64,000 nt of DNA. It comes from Lampris incognitus. Its lineage: Eukaryota > Chordata > Actinopteri > Lampriformes > Lampridae. The position numbers and the translations under genes were made by a program. This document shows positions 21,838-35,484 of the stretch, one piece after another. The stretch lies in assembly GCF_029633865.1 (NCBI RefSeq), contig NC_079215.1:47367786-47431785 (forward strand). Direction: 5' to 3'. A model generated the notes under the pieces. The model had not been told where the DNA came from, made no database searches, and saw nothing but the letters and a program-made list of their open reading frames with translations. The first letter of the stretch is position 1. Each line of letters opens with the position of its first letter.

Positions 21838-22597
21838 CTTCATGAACCGACGCCTCGTTAAAGTCTATAAGTTAGGTGACTAACTATGGATATTTTTTTC
21901 CCTATGATTTGTTATTACGATTTTCGGTAATGGACGAAACGACTAACGTTAGCTGCAACTATCAGCTCGATTCCAAGGCACGTGTTATGTGAATACTCGT
22001 CTTAATATAAGCACCCGAATGCTGTAGGAGCGAATATCCATTGTTATTACTTTTATCTTGGATATTTGATTCATAATTTCACTCATTGTCCACACCAACT
22101 GTGTTAATGAAATAAGATTGATTTCTTTGGTGCAGTGTTCATCGTCTTTCGTTAACTAGGTTATGCTTCTGCAGCTTATTCCAAAAGATTTGCATTCATC
22201 AGTAAAAGCAAGTGGTTTACAAGTCAATCCCAACACTTATTAACACATAAAACCTTTGAAAATTCCCACATGCCAGCCTGGGTCCATCACATGATTGTGG
22301 CCAGTCACACCCATCCTGGTGTGTCCCTATCACCCTCATTAGCACCAACAAAGACCAGTTTACACGAGTGTATTTAAGTTAACCCCTCAATTCTTTGGGC
22401 TGTCCTTGTAAACTGCTCAAACTTGGATGTGCTTAAAGTCAGTTTTACATTTGCCTGTTGTTGGCTTGCCAGTTTGTTTTTGTCCTCAGAATGATTCAGT
22501 GGCTTTGCAATGTTGTTGGTTGTAGCCAGCCTCTCTGTCTTTGCTGCTGCAGTGTCTCGACTTTGTGGATATCAGCCTTTAAGTAGTGTTCTAATAA

Positions 22598-22735
22598 ATG
22601 GAGAAAGAAGAGACAAATGGCCCAACCACACATGCTATGAATAAAAGATTTACACTAAGCAGATCAAACGTCAATCCAGGTTTCAGCCCTGATTCAGACC
22701 AGGGCCATTTTTTTAGAATCCAACAAATGAAACAG
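22598..22735 (+). pseudogene. Duplicated, frame-shifted zinc-finger first coding exon
   Basis: It begins MEKEETNGPTTHAMNKRF, parallel to the exon at 1570. An extra T in the T tract near 22710 shifts the frame, and the exon end changes to phase 0 before GTGACA. No finger exon follows before CFAP52. A non-functional leftover is most likely. Confidence 0.6.
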
Positions 22736-22794
22736 GTGACAGTTAGTCATATATAGTTCCCTGTTTGCTAGTCTGGCATGAAATTACTGCTACT

Positions 22795-23383
22795 ACTTTC
22801 GGCTGTTCCCGTTAGGGGTCGCCACAGTGGATCACCCATTTCCATCTCTTCCTGTCCTCTGCATCTTCCTCTGGCACGCCAGCCACCTGCATGTCCTCCC
22901 TCACCACATCCATAATCCTCTTTGGCCTTCCTCTTTTTCGCTTGCCTGGCAGCTCCATATTCAGCCTCCTTCTCTCAATATTCCCCAGCATCTCTCCTCC
23001 GCATGTCCAAACCATCTCAGTCTTGCCTGTCTTGCTTTGTGTCGAAACCGTCCAACTTGAGCTGTCCCTCTGATATACTCATTCTTAATCCTGTACTTCT
23101 TCGTCACTCCCGATGAAAATCTCAGCATCTTCAACTCTGTCTCCTCCACCTCTGCCTCCTGTCATTTCATCAGTGCCACTGTCTCCAAACCATACAACAT
23201 AGCTGGTCTCACTACCATCTTGTAAACCTTCATGTTCACTCTTGCTCGTACCCTTGTGTCACAAATCACTCCTGACTCTCTTCTCCACTCACTCCACCCT
23301 GCCTGCACTCTCTTCTTCATCACTCTTCTGCACTCCCCATTACTTTGAACAGTTGACCCCAAGTATTTAAACTTAAACACCTT
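22795..23383 (-). mobile_element. RTE-type LINE 3' part within copy 2
   Basis: Same insertion as 1747-3902, seen by the identical left flank GTCTGGCATG. It codes on the minus strand for [13 protein letters not shown] and [17 protein letters not shown]. It is cut at 23383 by the deletion, so its right target duplication is lost. Confidence 0.85.
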
Positions 23384-23689
23384 TTCATTTGTCATCCATC
23401 TGTAGTGCAGGGGCCAATAAAATGATTTCATGCAAGAGCTTTTGTTTTAATAGTATTACATTTCTGACTCAATGGTACTATGGCATTTCCTTTACCACCG
23501 CACCGCCCCCCTAAAAAAAAAACAACCCCCAAACAAACAAAACTTTTCCTTGATTATTATGCCTATAAAGTATGACAGCTACATTCAAAAGTACTTTTGA
23601 AAATTGTTCAGAGGCAATGCATGGCTAGTCATGCAATTGACAGAACTGCACTAATGATAATCACTGAGCAACGCTAACTCTACAGGATT

Positions 23690-24345
23690 TTCAGTCCCGT
23701 AAGATTTCTTCTAATAAAATGTGTCATATCAACCTAAAACGATCTACTATACATGCAGTCAAAAAACAAATGGCAAATTGTTTCTTTTTTTCTAATTGGC
23801 AAAAATCACAATTATAGTCGATGTCTAATTTAAGTTGTTCTAATACGTGTTTTGCAGGATGTATTCTATGAAAGATTTTAAAAGTCACCTCATAGCTTAT
23901 TGGTAAGACAATAACAATCGGGCACCATCCAAGCTTCCCTCCAGTTTAACTCTCCATAAATACTTGACCAATAAAATCTTGCTGGTGGAAAATTAACATC
24001 AGCTATCAACCCTGTAATGTATTTACTACTACAATTGTTCTCCGCATATTTATATCGCCAATGAAATACTGTTATTTTATATCATTAACGTCAATAACAC
24101 AATTAAATGAGTTCCTTGTCATTTGCAGTGCCGATCTTGGTATAGCATAAAACACAGCACACTCCCTTTGTACGACAGGGATGTCAGATGTGGATGTGTC
24201 TAAACATTCACCATAAGAAAGTGAGTATACGTTTGCATTTAGAAGTTGTCCGAGCAAAATTACATTGCTTTCAAACCACCTCTGAAAGAAGTGACCTATT
24301 TTGTATTGAATACCCCTTATTTTTCCATATGTAGTATTTATGAGA
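23690..24345 (-). mobile_element. L1-type LINE ORF2 remnant
   Basis: The minus strand between 24340 and 24070 reads FFQRWFESNVILLGQLLNA and continues SLSYGECLD, the pattern of the C-terminal third of fish L1 ORF2. Farther left, in other frames, are a WREAW-like block and an FDC/HLFF-like zinc-knuckle area with many stops. Old and inactive. Borders approximate. Confidence 0.5.
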
Positions 24346-24491
24346 AGAAAAAAAAAACAAAACATATTTATATAAATCAAAGTCCAAGCCAAAAGTGCCC
24401 GTCTAACAAGTTTGAGGATGTTCGCAGCGGGGAGAAGCCGGACCACGTGGCACACAAACCAATCACATCGGACTGTGAAGCCTCTCCCACT

Positions 24492-24504
24492 GTTGCTAGG
24501 TAAC
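24492..24504 (+). promoter_or_regulatory. RFX X-box motif upstream of CFAP52
   Basis: GTTGCTAGGTAAC is a near-palindromic match to the X-box bound by RFX factors, which control ciliary genes. Its centre lies about 126 bp before the CFAP52 ATG, in the usual distance range. A FOX-like TGTTTG (24509-24514) follows four bases later; FOXJ1 and RFX act together at motile-cilia promoters. Binding is inferred from sequence only. Confidence 0.75.
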
Positions 24505-24623
24505 GTTTGTTTGGGGGATTCACTCAAGAAACTTGCGATTCAAAGCACGATTCTTTACGTTTTCATTCTTAGCAAAAATAGAATTAAGCAAATAAACAGT
24601 GAGAATAACTTCAAAACATTGTA

Positions 24624-24684
24624 ATGGCCAGCGAAGCTCAGGACATTCCTCAACTTCAGCTTGAGGCTGTCATTGGGTTTAACG
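24624..24684 (+). CDS. cfap52: CFAP52 exon 1
   Basis: Encodes residues 1-20 ([12 protein letters not shown]...AVIGFN) and the first base of a Gly codon; ends in phase 1 before GTAAGA. AVIGFNG is the conserved start of the first propeller. Confidence 0.85.
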
Positions 24685-27600
24685 GTAAGATTCAAATCTA
24701 ACGCACACGGTCTTAAAGGTTAACGCTAGCAACATTGCCAGACTATTAGTTGTGTAGTTAGTTAGCCGCGGTTGATTTAAACTAGAATAGATTTGAATAG
24801 AATAAAATAGAATCGCTATTTTCCCAAAAGCCAGTTTGAAGCAGATAAACATGGTACACAAATATGTTATAATTAATTATTATAGGACTCGTACTAGTAA
24901 ATCAAGCTAATATATTAAAACCATATGTGTATGCTAAAATATTATGCTAATATACTATATTACTAATATGCTAATATTAATACACTATCCCAGAAAGTTG
25001 AATCAGTACATCTGGACACGAAGTTTAGTGGGAGAAAAGTTTCACCACTCATCTAAGTGACTGCTTCAGTCTCAACTGACTGCAGTTATCCTCAACCTTA
25101 TATACAATACCGTGGCATAACGACCAAAACAGGTTTCAAAAACAAATTGCCGTGACCATTAATTAGAGGTAGTACGGCAATCTGAGTGCATTCCTCTTGT
25201 CTCCGGTGATGTTGGACAACTGTGGGTGTTGGACACCATCTTACAATGCTGTGACTGCAGCTATTCCCCAATCATCTGTGACTAGTACATGTGGTCATTG
25301 TAACTCAAATTAATGGTCACGGCAAATTGCATATGAAACCTGTGTTAGATCACTGGTTTTGATTGTTATACAGCTGTATACTGGTGACAAGGGTGGGGAT
25401 ACCTGCAGTCAGCTGAGACTGATGAAATCACTTAGATGAGTGATGACACATTTCTCCCATTAAACTTTGTGTCCAGATGAATTCATTCAACTTTAATATA
25501 CTAATACTAATATATTGTACTAATGTACATAAATGATTCTAGTTTACCACACTATTATTAAATTACACTAATTTACTAACACTGTATAAAAAAAGATACA
25601 TATGCATTCCATAAGAAAAATTAAGAAGCAACTAACAGTTTGTGTTGTTAGCTGTTCTTTGTCAATTAGCAGCCTGACATCAGCTCAAAGCTGTTTAGGG
25701 ATCTTATAGTTTTAAGGGGCATGTCAATGTAGACATTTTGTTTTACTAATAGTTTTGTCAATGCAGAGAACTGTGCAGTTCTCTTTTCTTAAAATTCTCA
25801 CAATTTGTTTAATCAGGGCAGGTTTTTGGTGGCCTGAAGCTCCATCCGGACAGAGAGCACATGATTTATCCTCTAGGAAGCACAGTTATACTGAAGAGAA
25901 TTAAAGATGGCAAACAAGAGTTCCTGCATGGACATACAAACAATGTGTCCTGTGTGGCAGTATCCAGAAGTGGATATTACGTTGCATCTGGACAGGTCAC
26001 ATTTATGGGCTTCAAGGTAAACTATTTTGATACATTTTTCTCTGCTCAATAGTCTTAAGATTTATTTATTTACTTTAATTTGAAGGGTCATCAAAGGTAG
26101 AGGACATGTCATTATCTCTAGGGAAAATATAGCATAGGTTTAAACACAGGGGAAAAAAAGCTATGCGTATTCTACCATTTCTTAACAGTTGTCACACTGA
26201 TTAATTCTGTTTTTTTGCTAGGCTGATATAATAATGTGGGACTATGCAAAACGAGCAATTTATGCCCGGCTGCAGCTCCACAAGGCCAAGGTGGAGGCAC
26301 TGTCCTTCTCTCCCAATGAAAAGTACCTGGTGTCCCTCGGTGGTCAGGATGATGGAAGGTAAGCATCAAGAGTAGCCCTCCATGATCATCTAATACTTTG
26401 TCAAAAAGAGTGACATGATTAAAGTTTCAACACAAAATAGGCATACCTGATGAGTGTAGGCCAAGGCTGACAATGTCAAATAATTCATTGAAATTTCTGT
26501 ACCCACTCCATCATAAAATGGAGTCATAAATACAAGATTACATGAAGCACAAAGGTGCTTGTCAGAGGAAGCATGACAACATTGACATTCATGGCTAGAT
26601 TGCCTTGCATAAATTTTGGATCAGAAAAGAAAAATGTTTTTGGTAAGAAAAAGTGTTGGGTTTCTGATTCTTTTTTTTTTCAGTATCGTGGTGTGGAACA
26701 CTGAGACCAAACAGGCTATCTGTGGGAGCCCAGCCTCTCCCCATGCTGCCGGTCACTGTCTAACCATACAGTATGCCAATACAAATGATAATATGTTCAT
26801 CTCTGCTGGAAGGTGAGTGAACGGCACCAGCTGCCTTTCAGTAAAACTAGTCTAAGGTTAGTTTGTCTCAAGTGAGTCCATAACTTGCACCAAGAAGTTT
26901 TGTGAGTAAATGAAATCTTCATTGTCCCAGGGAAAATCTAGCTTGTGCTAAAAGCTGCCACATTTAGCACTGTGGCAAATTACCAAACCACAACACTCTC
27001 AGAAACTTAAAACTCAAATCTGCAATTTTTCGTCTTTAGTAAATCATTAATTTACACCTCTGCACCATGGAGTCAGGTTAAATAATACTAAATGGCATAT
27101 TTACCATGGTTGGGGATACTCACCCAGCTTGGACAAACATTGGTACAATGGCAAACAAATACATGTTGGAAACAACTCCAGCAGGAAAAATGACTGAAAG
27201 GTGTGGCCAATGTGGCAATTATTCTGTTCGACAGACAATCAATATTACTGTAGAACAGCGTTGTGCTATAGTTTTTTTTTGTTGTTTTTTATTTTGATAT
27301 ACTTGAACTCCTTCACTTGAGGCAACAATTCATCCCCAACCCGGAGGGAGCAAGCCACCATTTTCCAGCAGAGAACCATGGCCTCAGACTTGGAGGTGCT
27401 GACTCTCATCGCGGCGATTTCACACTCAGCTGCAAACCACCCCACTGCACCCTGGAGGTCACGTTCTGGTGAAGTCAACAAAGCCACATCATCTGCGAAG
27501 AGCAGAGATGCAATTCATAGGTTCCCAAAATGGACACACCCCTCACCTTGGCTGTGCTTTGAGCTCCTGTCCATGAATATCACAAACAGAATTGGAGACA

Positions 27601-30600
27601 AAGGACAATCTTGGCAGAGTCCGACACCCATCGAAAATGTGTTTGACTTTGTGCCGAGAATCCGGACACAGCTCTCACTTTGGGTATACAAGGACCGGAT
27701 GGCTTGTAGCAACTGTCCCCATACCCCATACTCCTGCAGTACTCCCCACAGAGTGCCCCGGGGTACACAGTCGTAAGCCTTCTCCAAGTCCACAAAACAC
27801 ATGTAGACTGGTTGATCAAACTCCCATGCCCCCCTCAGCACTTCCGCAAGGGTAAAGAGTTGGTCTGTTGTTCCACGGCCAGGAGGGAATCCGCTTTGTT
27901 CCTCTTGGATCCAAGGTTTGACAATCGGTTTGAGCCTCCTTTCCAGCACCCTAGACTAGGCTTTCCCAGGGAGGCTGAACAATGTGATGCCCCAATAACT
28001 GGAGCACACCCTCTGGGCTCCCTTTTTAAATATGGGAACCACCACCCCAGTCTGCCACTCCACAGGTATGGTCCCTGACCTCCATGTGACACTGAAGAGG
28101 CATGTCAACCAAGACAGCCCAACAATGTCCAGAGCCTTCGGCATCTCAGGGCTAATCTCATCCACACTTGGCACCTTGCCATCAAGGAGCTTCTTAACTA
28201 CCTCAGAGAAATCTGCCAGGGATTTGGGTGGGGTTTCCCCTGAATCTTCAGATTCTACCTCCTCCACTCAGGATGTGTTAGCCGGGTTCAGGAGCTCCTC
28301 AAAGAGTTCTTTCCACTGCTCAACAACATCCCCAGTCTGGGTCAACTGTTCCCCTCCCTGGCTGAGCACAGCCTGAGTCAAGATCTGCTTCCCCTTCCTG
28401 AGTCACCGGATGGTTTGCCAGAACTTCCTTGATGCCAACCGAAAGTCCTCCTCCATAACCTCACCTAACTCCTCCCACACCCGAGTTTTTTCTTCAGTGA
28501 CCACTGAAGCCATAGCCCTTCTGGCCTCCCGGTAATTGTCTGCTGCTTCAGGAAACCCCTGCACCAACCAAGCCTAAAAGGCCTCCTTCTTCAGCCTGAT
28601 GGCTTCCCTCACTGCCGGTGTCCACCAGTGGATCCTTAGGTTGCTGCCACGACAGACATCGATGACCTTATGACCACAGCTCCTGCCTGCCGTATCTGCA
28701 ATAGAGGCTTTGAACATGGCCCACTCAGACTCCATGTCCCCAGCCTCCTTCGGGATACATGAGAACTTCTTCCGGAGGTGGGAGTTGAGGACTTCACACA
28801 CAGGGGCCTCCGCCAGACGTTCCAAGTTCACCCTCACTGCATGTTTCGGTTTGCCAGGTCTGCCCGGCAGCCTTCCCCCCCATCTGATCCAACTCACCAC
28901 CAGTTGGTGATCAGTTGATAGCTCTGCTCCTCTCTTCACCCGAGTGTCCAAAACAGGGCTGCAGATCTGATGATACGACCACAAAGTCTATCATCAGTCT
29001 TCGGCCTAAGATGTTCTGGTACCAAGTACACTTATGAACTACCTTATGTTCGAACATGGTATTTGTTAGTGCCAATCCATGACTCGCACAGAAGTCCAAT
29101 AATAAGGCACTGCTCAGGTTCAGATCGGGGAGGCCATGCCTCCCAATCATGCCCTTCCAGGTTTCTCCATTGTTGCCCACGTGACCATTGAAGTCCCCCA
29201 GCAGAACTAGAGTCCTGATGTGGAGCCCTATCTGGGACACCACCAAGAGACTCCAAGAAGGCCAGATACTCCAAACTGCTATTCGGTGCATAAGCACACA
29301 CAACAGAATCCCTCAGAATTGCATCTCTGCTCATCGCAGATGATGTGGCTTTGTTGGTTTCATCAGAATGCAACCTCCAGTGCGCACTGGGGCAGTCTGC
29401 AGCTGAATGTGATATGGTCAGGATGAGAGTCAGCACCTCCAAGTCTGAGGCCATTAATCTCTACCAGAAAGTGATGGATTGCTCCTTCCGGGTTGGGGAT
29501 GAGTTGTTGCTTCAAGTGAAGGAGTTCAAGTATCTCAGAGTCTTGTTCATGAGTAAGGGTAGGATGGAGCAGGAGATTGACAGGCGGATTGGTGCAGCAT
29601 CAGCAGTAATGTGGATGTTATACCCGACTGTTGTGGTGAAGAGGGAGCTGAGCTGGAAGGCAAAGCTCTCAATTTACCAGTCAATCTTCGTTCCAATTCT
29701 CACCTATGGTCATGAGCTTTGACTAGTGACCGAAAGGGTGAGATCACTGATACAAGTGACTGAAATGAGTTTCCTCCATAGGGTGTCTGGGCTCAGCCTT
29801 AGAGATAAAGTGAGGCGCTTGGACATCCGGAGGGAGCTCGGAGTAGAGCCGCTGCTCCTTCACGTTGAAAGGAGCCAGTTTAGGTGGTTCGGGCATCTGA
29901 TTAGGATGCCTCCTGGGCACCTTCCTTTGGAGGTTTTGCGGGCATGGCCAACTGGGAGGAGACCCCGGGGAGACCCAGAACTCGCTCGAGGGACTACATG
30001 TCCAATCTGGCCTAGGAACGCCTTGGAATCCCCCAGGAGGAGCTGGAGGGCGTTGCTGGAGGAGAGGGATGTCTAGCGTGCCCTACTTAGCTTGTTGCCA
30101 CCGTGACCTGACCCCAGAGAAGTGGCTGAAGATGAATGAATGAATGATTTTAATATATTATATTAATCCCCATGGGGAAATTGCTGTTAGGCGACTGTGC
30201 TAATCACTGTGTCACACTGCTGCTCTGGATAAGATGACAAGAAGAAATCAGATTCATTAAACGTGGTCAACACTATGGATGTGGTTTAAAGAACTAATCC
30301 AGTAACTGAAGTGATTCAAATGAACAGATATGAACTTGGTGCAGCTATTGGTAATTCTACGGTCTACTACTACTACTACTACTTTCGTCTGCTCCCGTTA
30401 GGGGTCGCCACAGCGGATCATCTGTTTCCATTTCTTCCTGTCTTCTGCATCTTCCTCTGTCACACCAGCCACCTGCATGTCTTCCCTCACCACATCCATA
30501 AACCTCCTCTTTGGCCTTCCTCTTTTCCTCTCCCCTGGCAGCTCCATATTCAGGATCTTTCTCCCAATATACCCAGCATCTCTCCTCCACACATGTCCAA

Positions 30601-33600
30601 GCCATCTCAATCTTGCCTCTCTTGCTTTGTCTTCAAACCATCCAACTTGAGCGGTCCCTCTAATATAATCGCTCCTAATCCTGTACACCTTTGTCACTCC
30701 CAGTGAAAATCTTAGCATCTTCAACTCTGCCACCTCCAGCTCTGCCTCCTGTCTTTTCGTCAGTGCCACTGTCTCCAAACCATATAACATAGCTGGTCTC
30801 ACAACCATCTTGTAAACCTTCCCTTTAACTCTTGCTGGTTCATCACAGTAGAATTGGTAATTCTACTGCGATGAACTAATATTATCAATGGAGTTAAAAT
30901 CACAGACTTTAGGTTTAATAACACTGAGTGTCAAACAGAATTTCTTGTGAAATGTCTTTGTATTTCTTACATAAATTCCCCCAAATACAGCTGCCAATAT
31001 ATTGTTGCCACCCTCTCTCAATATAAATTGCTATCAATGTCAATGATGTTGAGAATGTCATGACAACTGCTGGGTTTTTCTGCAGTTGCACTTTGCGAGT
31101 CTGGGAGCTGGACGTCCCCAATAGGAAGATCAGACCTACAGAGTGTCGGACCGGGTATCTGAAGAGGGTTGTTAAATGCATCGAGGTGACAAACTATGTG
31201 TGGCTCTCATTACAAACTTTCTTTTCCCTCATTTTGTTGAATTGAGTGTATTTTGGCATCCCATCTTGGATACACAAGGACCACTACGACATGGCTACAG
31301 ATAAAGATTGTAGCTTTAACCAAGAGTACAATTGTGATAATGTAGATATTTTTGGTTAATGGTTGAAAGCACACAAACATGAAATTAATTATCTGTGAAT
31401 ATGGATGGCCATGTAATTACACAGATTACAGAGGATGACAAGTTCTTTTTCTGCGGCACAACCAGTGGAGACATAATGAAAGTCTTTATGAAGACAGGGC
31501 TTTTGAATGGCTGTGGGCCAGTCAAAAAGAAATACATTCAGGTACGTCAGCATGCCAAAAGTCATCGTTTTTTTAAAAAATTTTTAAATTATATTTTATT
31601 GGAAGTAACATTGGGTGTAAACAAACAAACAAACAAACAAACATACAAATACAATGGAAATGGAAATGATTGTCTCTCCGTATTTTGGTTATATTCTGGT
31701 TATATTTTAACAGTCCAGCGTATCAGTTTTTCATTCCCGTTACTTTCTTTTTCCATTAAGCAATATTAGACAGAATAACTAGGTGGCAGGCAACAGAAAC
31801 TTACAATATTAGTTTGCAGAACTTAATGCTGAGCCTTGCTGATTTCTGTTCCATGGCTGTTTAGAGGTAGTTGGGTGAGCCAGTAGCCAATGTTTCCACT
31901 GATCTAGATTGAAATTAAAGCTTTGAGTATGAAACTGATGTTTTCCGCTTCCCCTGCAAATAGGAAGGTATACATAATTGTGAGCCTCAGCCACTGTTAT
32001 CGCTTTCTTCTAGCATCATATCTTTTACATCCTAAGCTTGTGTCTTTCCTCTTGCAGGGTGTCAACACCATAAAGGTATTAAAGTCTGGGGACATTCTTG
32101 TGGGCTCTGGAGATGGCAGCTTCACGCTCTGCTCAGGGACAAACTTTAAAACCCTCCAGTGAGTCCTGTGGTGATACTGTGAATCAAAGATTCTCAGGTT
32201 TTGTTTTTTGTTTTTTTTTGTTTTTTTTAATGATACGTGCCCCAAAACAGAAACATATTAGGCTGTGAACTCCCATTTGAAAGACTTTGTCCTGGAGCTC
32301 CACATCTTGAAATTGGTTTAGCTGTTGATTTGTATGAAACTGTATAACTGTCTTTATTATGTGGGAAAATAATAGGGGCAAGAGTGAAAATCTTGAATAA
32401 AATAATCATGTTGAATTCTGTAACTGAGGTTATTCCCAGAAAATTGAAATTGAATTGATTTTAAGAAAATCAAACTTTTCCTAATTTTTCTTAGATATAC
32501 CTTTTGAACTCCTCACCCCTCCCAAAGACTCTTATATGTATCTAACACACCAACACAATACTCTTTGTGAAACCAAAGATTTTACTGTACCTTAACTATT
32601 ATATGCCCTGCCTCTTATATTAGACAAGTTCAGCTGGAGGGTGGCGTGACCTCCATCGCTACGACAGCAGAGGGTCAACAGTTCTTTGTTGGGACGGCGG
32701 CAGCTCACATATACCAATGCAGCTACGGAGACTTCAAAGCCGAACTCATCTCCACTAGCCACAACTGTGCTGTCAAGGACGTGGCCATTCCTTTGTGAGT
32801 ACCACAGACCAATATTTTAGATTGGTGGTGGAGGGCAAAAAGCAAGTCATTTAAGGGCAACAGAACATTTGATGTTAGTTGTTTGATCAAGGTATTGAGT
32901 TAAAACATATTAGTGAGTATATAATTGTAAATTGACGAGATCTTTTTTCACTTTTTGAATGAAGAGGGAAAGCCATTTCTTTTGTTGACTGAATTTAAAA
33001 AAAGACAAACCTCTATCATTGCTGCAGAAGATTCCCTTTCCAGTGGATCTTATGGAAATAAGGTTGTTTGACTAATTGTTAACAGAGACTACTCATGTTA
33101 ATGAGAGTGTAATTTGGAAAAGTAATGTTTGCTTGAAGCCATATAAAATTGCCTTTCTTTATCTCTGACTGTCCTGCGTGAGTTCAGTACTCCACTTTGG
33201 TCACTAGAGAGCAATATATACATATTTTACCAATGGTGGTCAATTTTCTTGTCCCAATGGTTCTGTTCTTCTAGACCAGTGGTTCTCAACCTTTATCGGG
33301 CCATAGCCCCCCTATCCATTATCCAGGCCCCTTACCACCATCAATTAAAATGTAGGCTAATTGTCTTCCCTGAATATTAATGTTGATTATTGTTCTGTGT
33401 TATATCATACCAAATAACAGATTTGATTTAACTGTCCAGCTGAAATATAAAAAGATAGATCGATAGATAGATAGATAAGATAGATAATTATTGTCCTCCA
33501 TTAGAGGATATTTGTTGCCACAGCCTGCATACACACACAAGAACAATTAAAGGAACATTCAATCAATCAAACTTACACAAAAACATAGCAACAAGGAACA

Positions 33601-35437
33601 CAACGCAGTCACAAGAACAGACCATTTGAGTGTTATTGCTACAGTTGGTTGAGGACAGTGATGGCAGAGGGCATGAAGCTCTTACCGCAGTGTGCTTTTT
33701 ACAGAAAAGAGATCTGTATTTGTGGTGGGATGGGAGTAGAGGGTGAATTATGACTTCAGGGGGTGGCTGGGGTTGTGTGCTATGGTGAGTGCTTTGCATG
33801 TGATGGCAGTATCAATGAGGGCTGGGAGGTTGGGAGTAGGGAGACCAATGATTTTGGGGTGTGTGATTTTGAACAGTTTGTTCCTGTTTGTGACCGTGAG
33901 CATGATGAAGTAGCATGTGGAACAGTAGAGGAGGATGAACTCCTCAAAATCACACAACATCATTGTCATTAGTTTCCCAGCGAGCAAAAAAGGTATGTGA
34001 ATCTACTCATATATTTTCGTAATGTGTGTGTGTGTGTTAGTGTAGATAGCGGGACCGAAAACTAAAGCACTTATGATCTTAATTCTTTTTAGAGGTGGTA
34101 AGTATTGTGTCAGAGTAAGGGAAAAATCCCAGAATATTAAAATTATGCATAATTATGCATAAATATGCAAAATATGAATTTTTCTAAAAATGGCTAAAAA
34201 TCACTTTTCTCGGCATTTAAGATGATTCTGAGCATCTTTGATTTTTTCACCTATATAAAAAAATTTTTCTGGGACTTAGAAATGTTTTGGCATTTTGCAA
34301 AATATATGCATTTTTGCAAAAATGCACTTATGATCCTAACTTTTTTTGGAGGTGGTAGGTATCGTTCCAGAGAGGACCAGAAAAATAGTAGAAAAATTAA
34401 ATTATAATTATAATAATTATGCAAAATGTGCATTTTCTAAAAATGGCTAAAAACCACTTTTCTCGGCATTTCAGATGATTATGAGCATTTGGGGGGAGGG
34501 AGTTGGAGTGGGGGGGGGGGTCTTCATCCTGCCAGGTTAGCTGGCAGGATGAAGAGGAGGGAGATTTAGATGGGTGGATAACCAAACCGCTACATTGTAG
34601 CGGGGTTCTTCTAGTAGAAATTATATTTTTGAGTATTAAACAAATGCAACTGTTAGAAATTTGACATTCAAACATTAATTAGGTCTCCTTATTGATCACA
34701 AACAGCAGCCAATCGGAAAGCAGTAATTTTGCACCGGTGCCAAACAGCGCATACGGCATTCACAGTGTATCCTCGGGAGAAATTAATGTTTTCAACAGGA
34801 AGAAACCCTTAATTTCCTCCACAGGGAATACTAAGGAAGAGAGCATCCATTTTCCTGAGTTGACAGTAAACGCTATGTTGATGAAATTTATAGATGATAC
34901 TCTGACGTCCCGTTCCCATGGGGAACTATCCCCCTAAAGAAAGCTGACAGAAACACACTCTCATCTAGTCACATTGGTGTAAACTGGCAGGTTTTAGAAT
35001 GTCGCAGACCACATTCTTTTGCAATAGCTGAGCGTTTCCACTCATCTCATTTTGAATCTTTGCTGTAAGTTCACCTTAAACAAGCCCCCCCCCCCAGAAC
35101 ACCTCAACAGCCCCCTTTCAAAAATATTGCCTCAAGTGCCCCCTGGGGGGCAGTACTACTCCTGTTGAGAAACTCCACAATATGATTCATAATATAATAC
35201 ATTACATTTCATTGTGTGTACAGAGATGGGTTAACTGTATTCCCTCTAACTGGATTTTGTTTGAGCGATGTTTTGATGGAAACACAATCATATCATAAGA
35301 GATGGATATCTGGTTAAGCATAATTTACCACTCAATTCAATAACAAATGCAATGTGCTTTCAGCAATGGATAAACAAGTCTATGCCTTCTTTACTCCAAA
35401 TAAAATTAATTTTCCCTCTCTTTATCATTCTCTCATT

Positions 35438-35484
<47 letters not shown>

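Larger units (their letters stand above)
20937..23515 (+). repeat. Copy 2 of the duplicated zinc-finger 5' segment, internally deleted
   Basis: 20937-23383 matches 1-2803 and 23384-23515 matches about 11416-11535, in the same order and orientation. At the junction (near 23383) a LINE sequence passes directly into the right terminus of the Tc1-like element, with short CCTT homology. About 8.6 kb present in copy 1, including the finger exon, is missing. Copy 2 also lacks the SINE of copy 1 and has its own 96-bp insertion. Confidence 0.8.
33281..35175. mobile_element. Possible hAT-like element enclosing other repeats, CFAP52 intron 8
   Basis: The left end CAGTGGTTCTCAACCTTTAT is a known type of hAT terminus, and the right end reads, reversed, GAGTTTCTCAACAG. 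Next to it is a CCCCCTGGGGGGC palindrome and a short run of codons ([16 protein letters not shown]) of unknown origin. No 8-bp target duplication could be fixed, so the unit may be broken. Confidence 0.45.

Noticed and set aside
24072-24527. A divergent gene (for example STX8, the mammalian neighbour) on the minus strand upstream of CFAP52
   Set aside because: The frame reads as L1 ORF2 remnants; no syntaxin codons were seen.
31185-31245. Read-through of CFAP52 exon 5 to the stop near 31243
   Set aside because: The family pattern resumes exactly at 31425 in the same phase, so the GTGACA donor at 31186 is preferred although weak.
33281-35175. A single clean hAT element with target duplication
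   Set aside because: Termini look right but the 8-base flanks do not match, so the feature is kept at low confidence and not presented as a finding.
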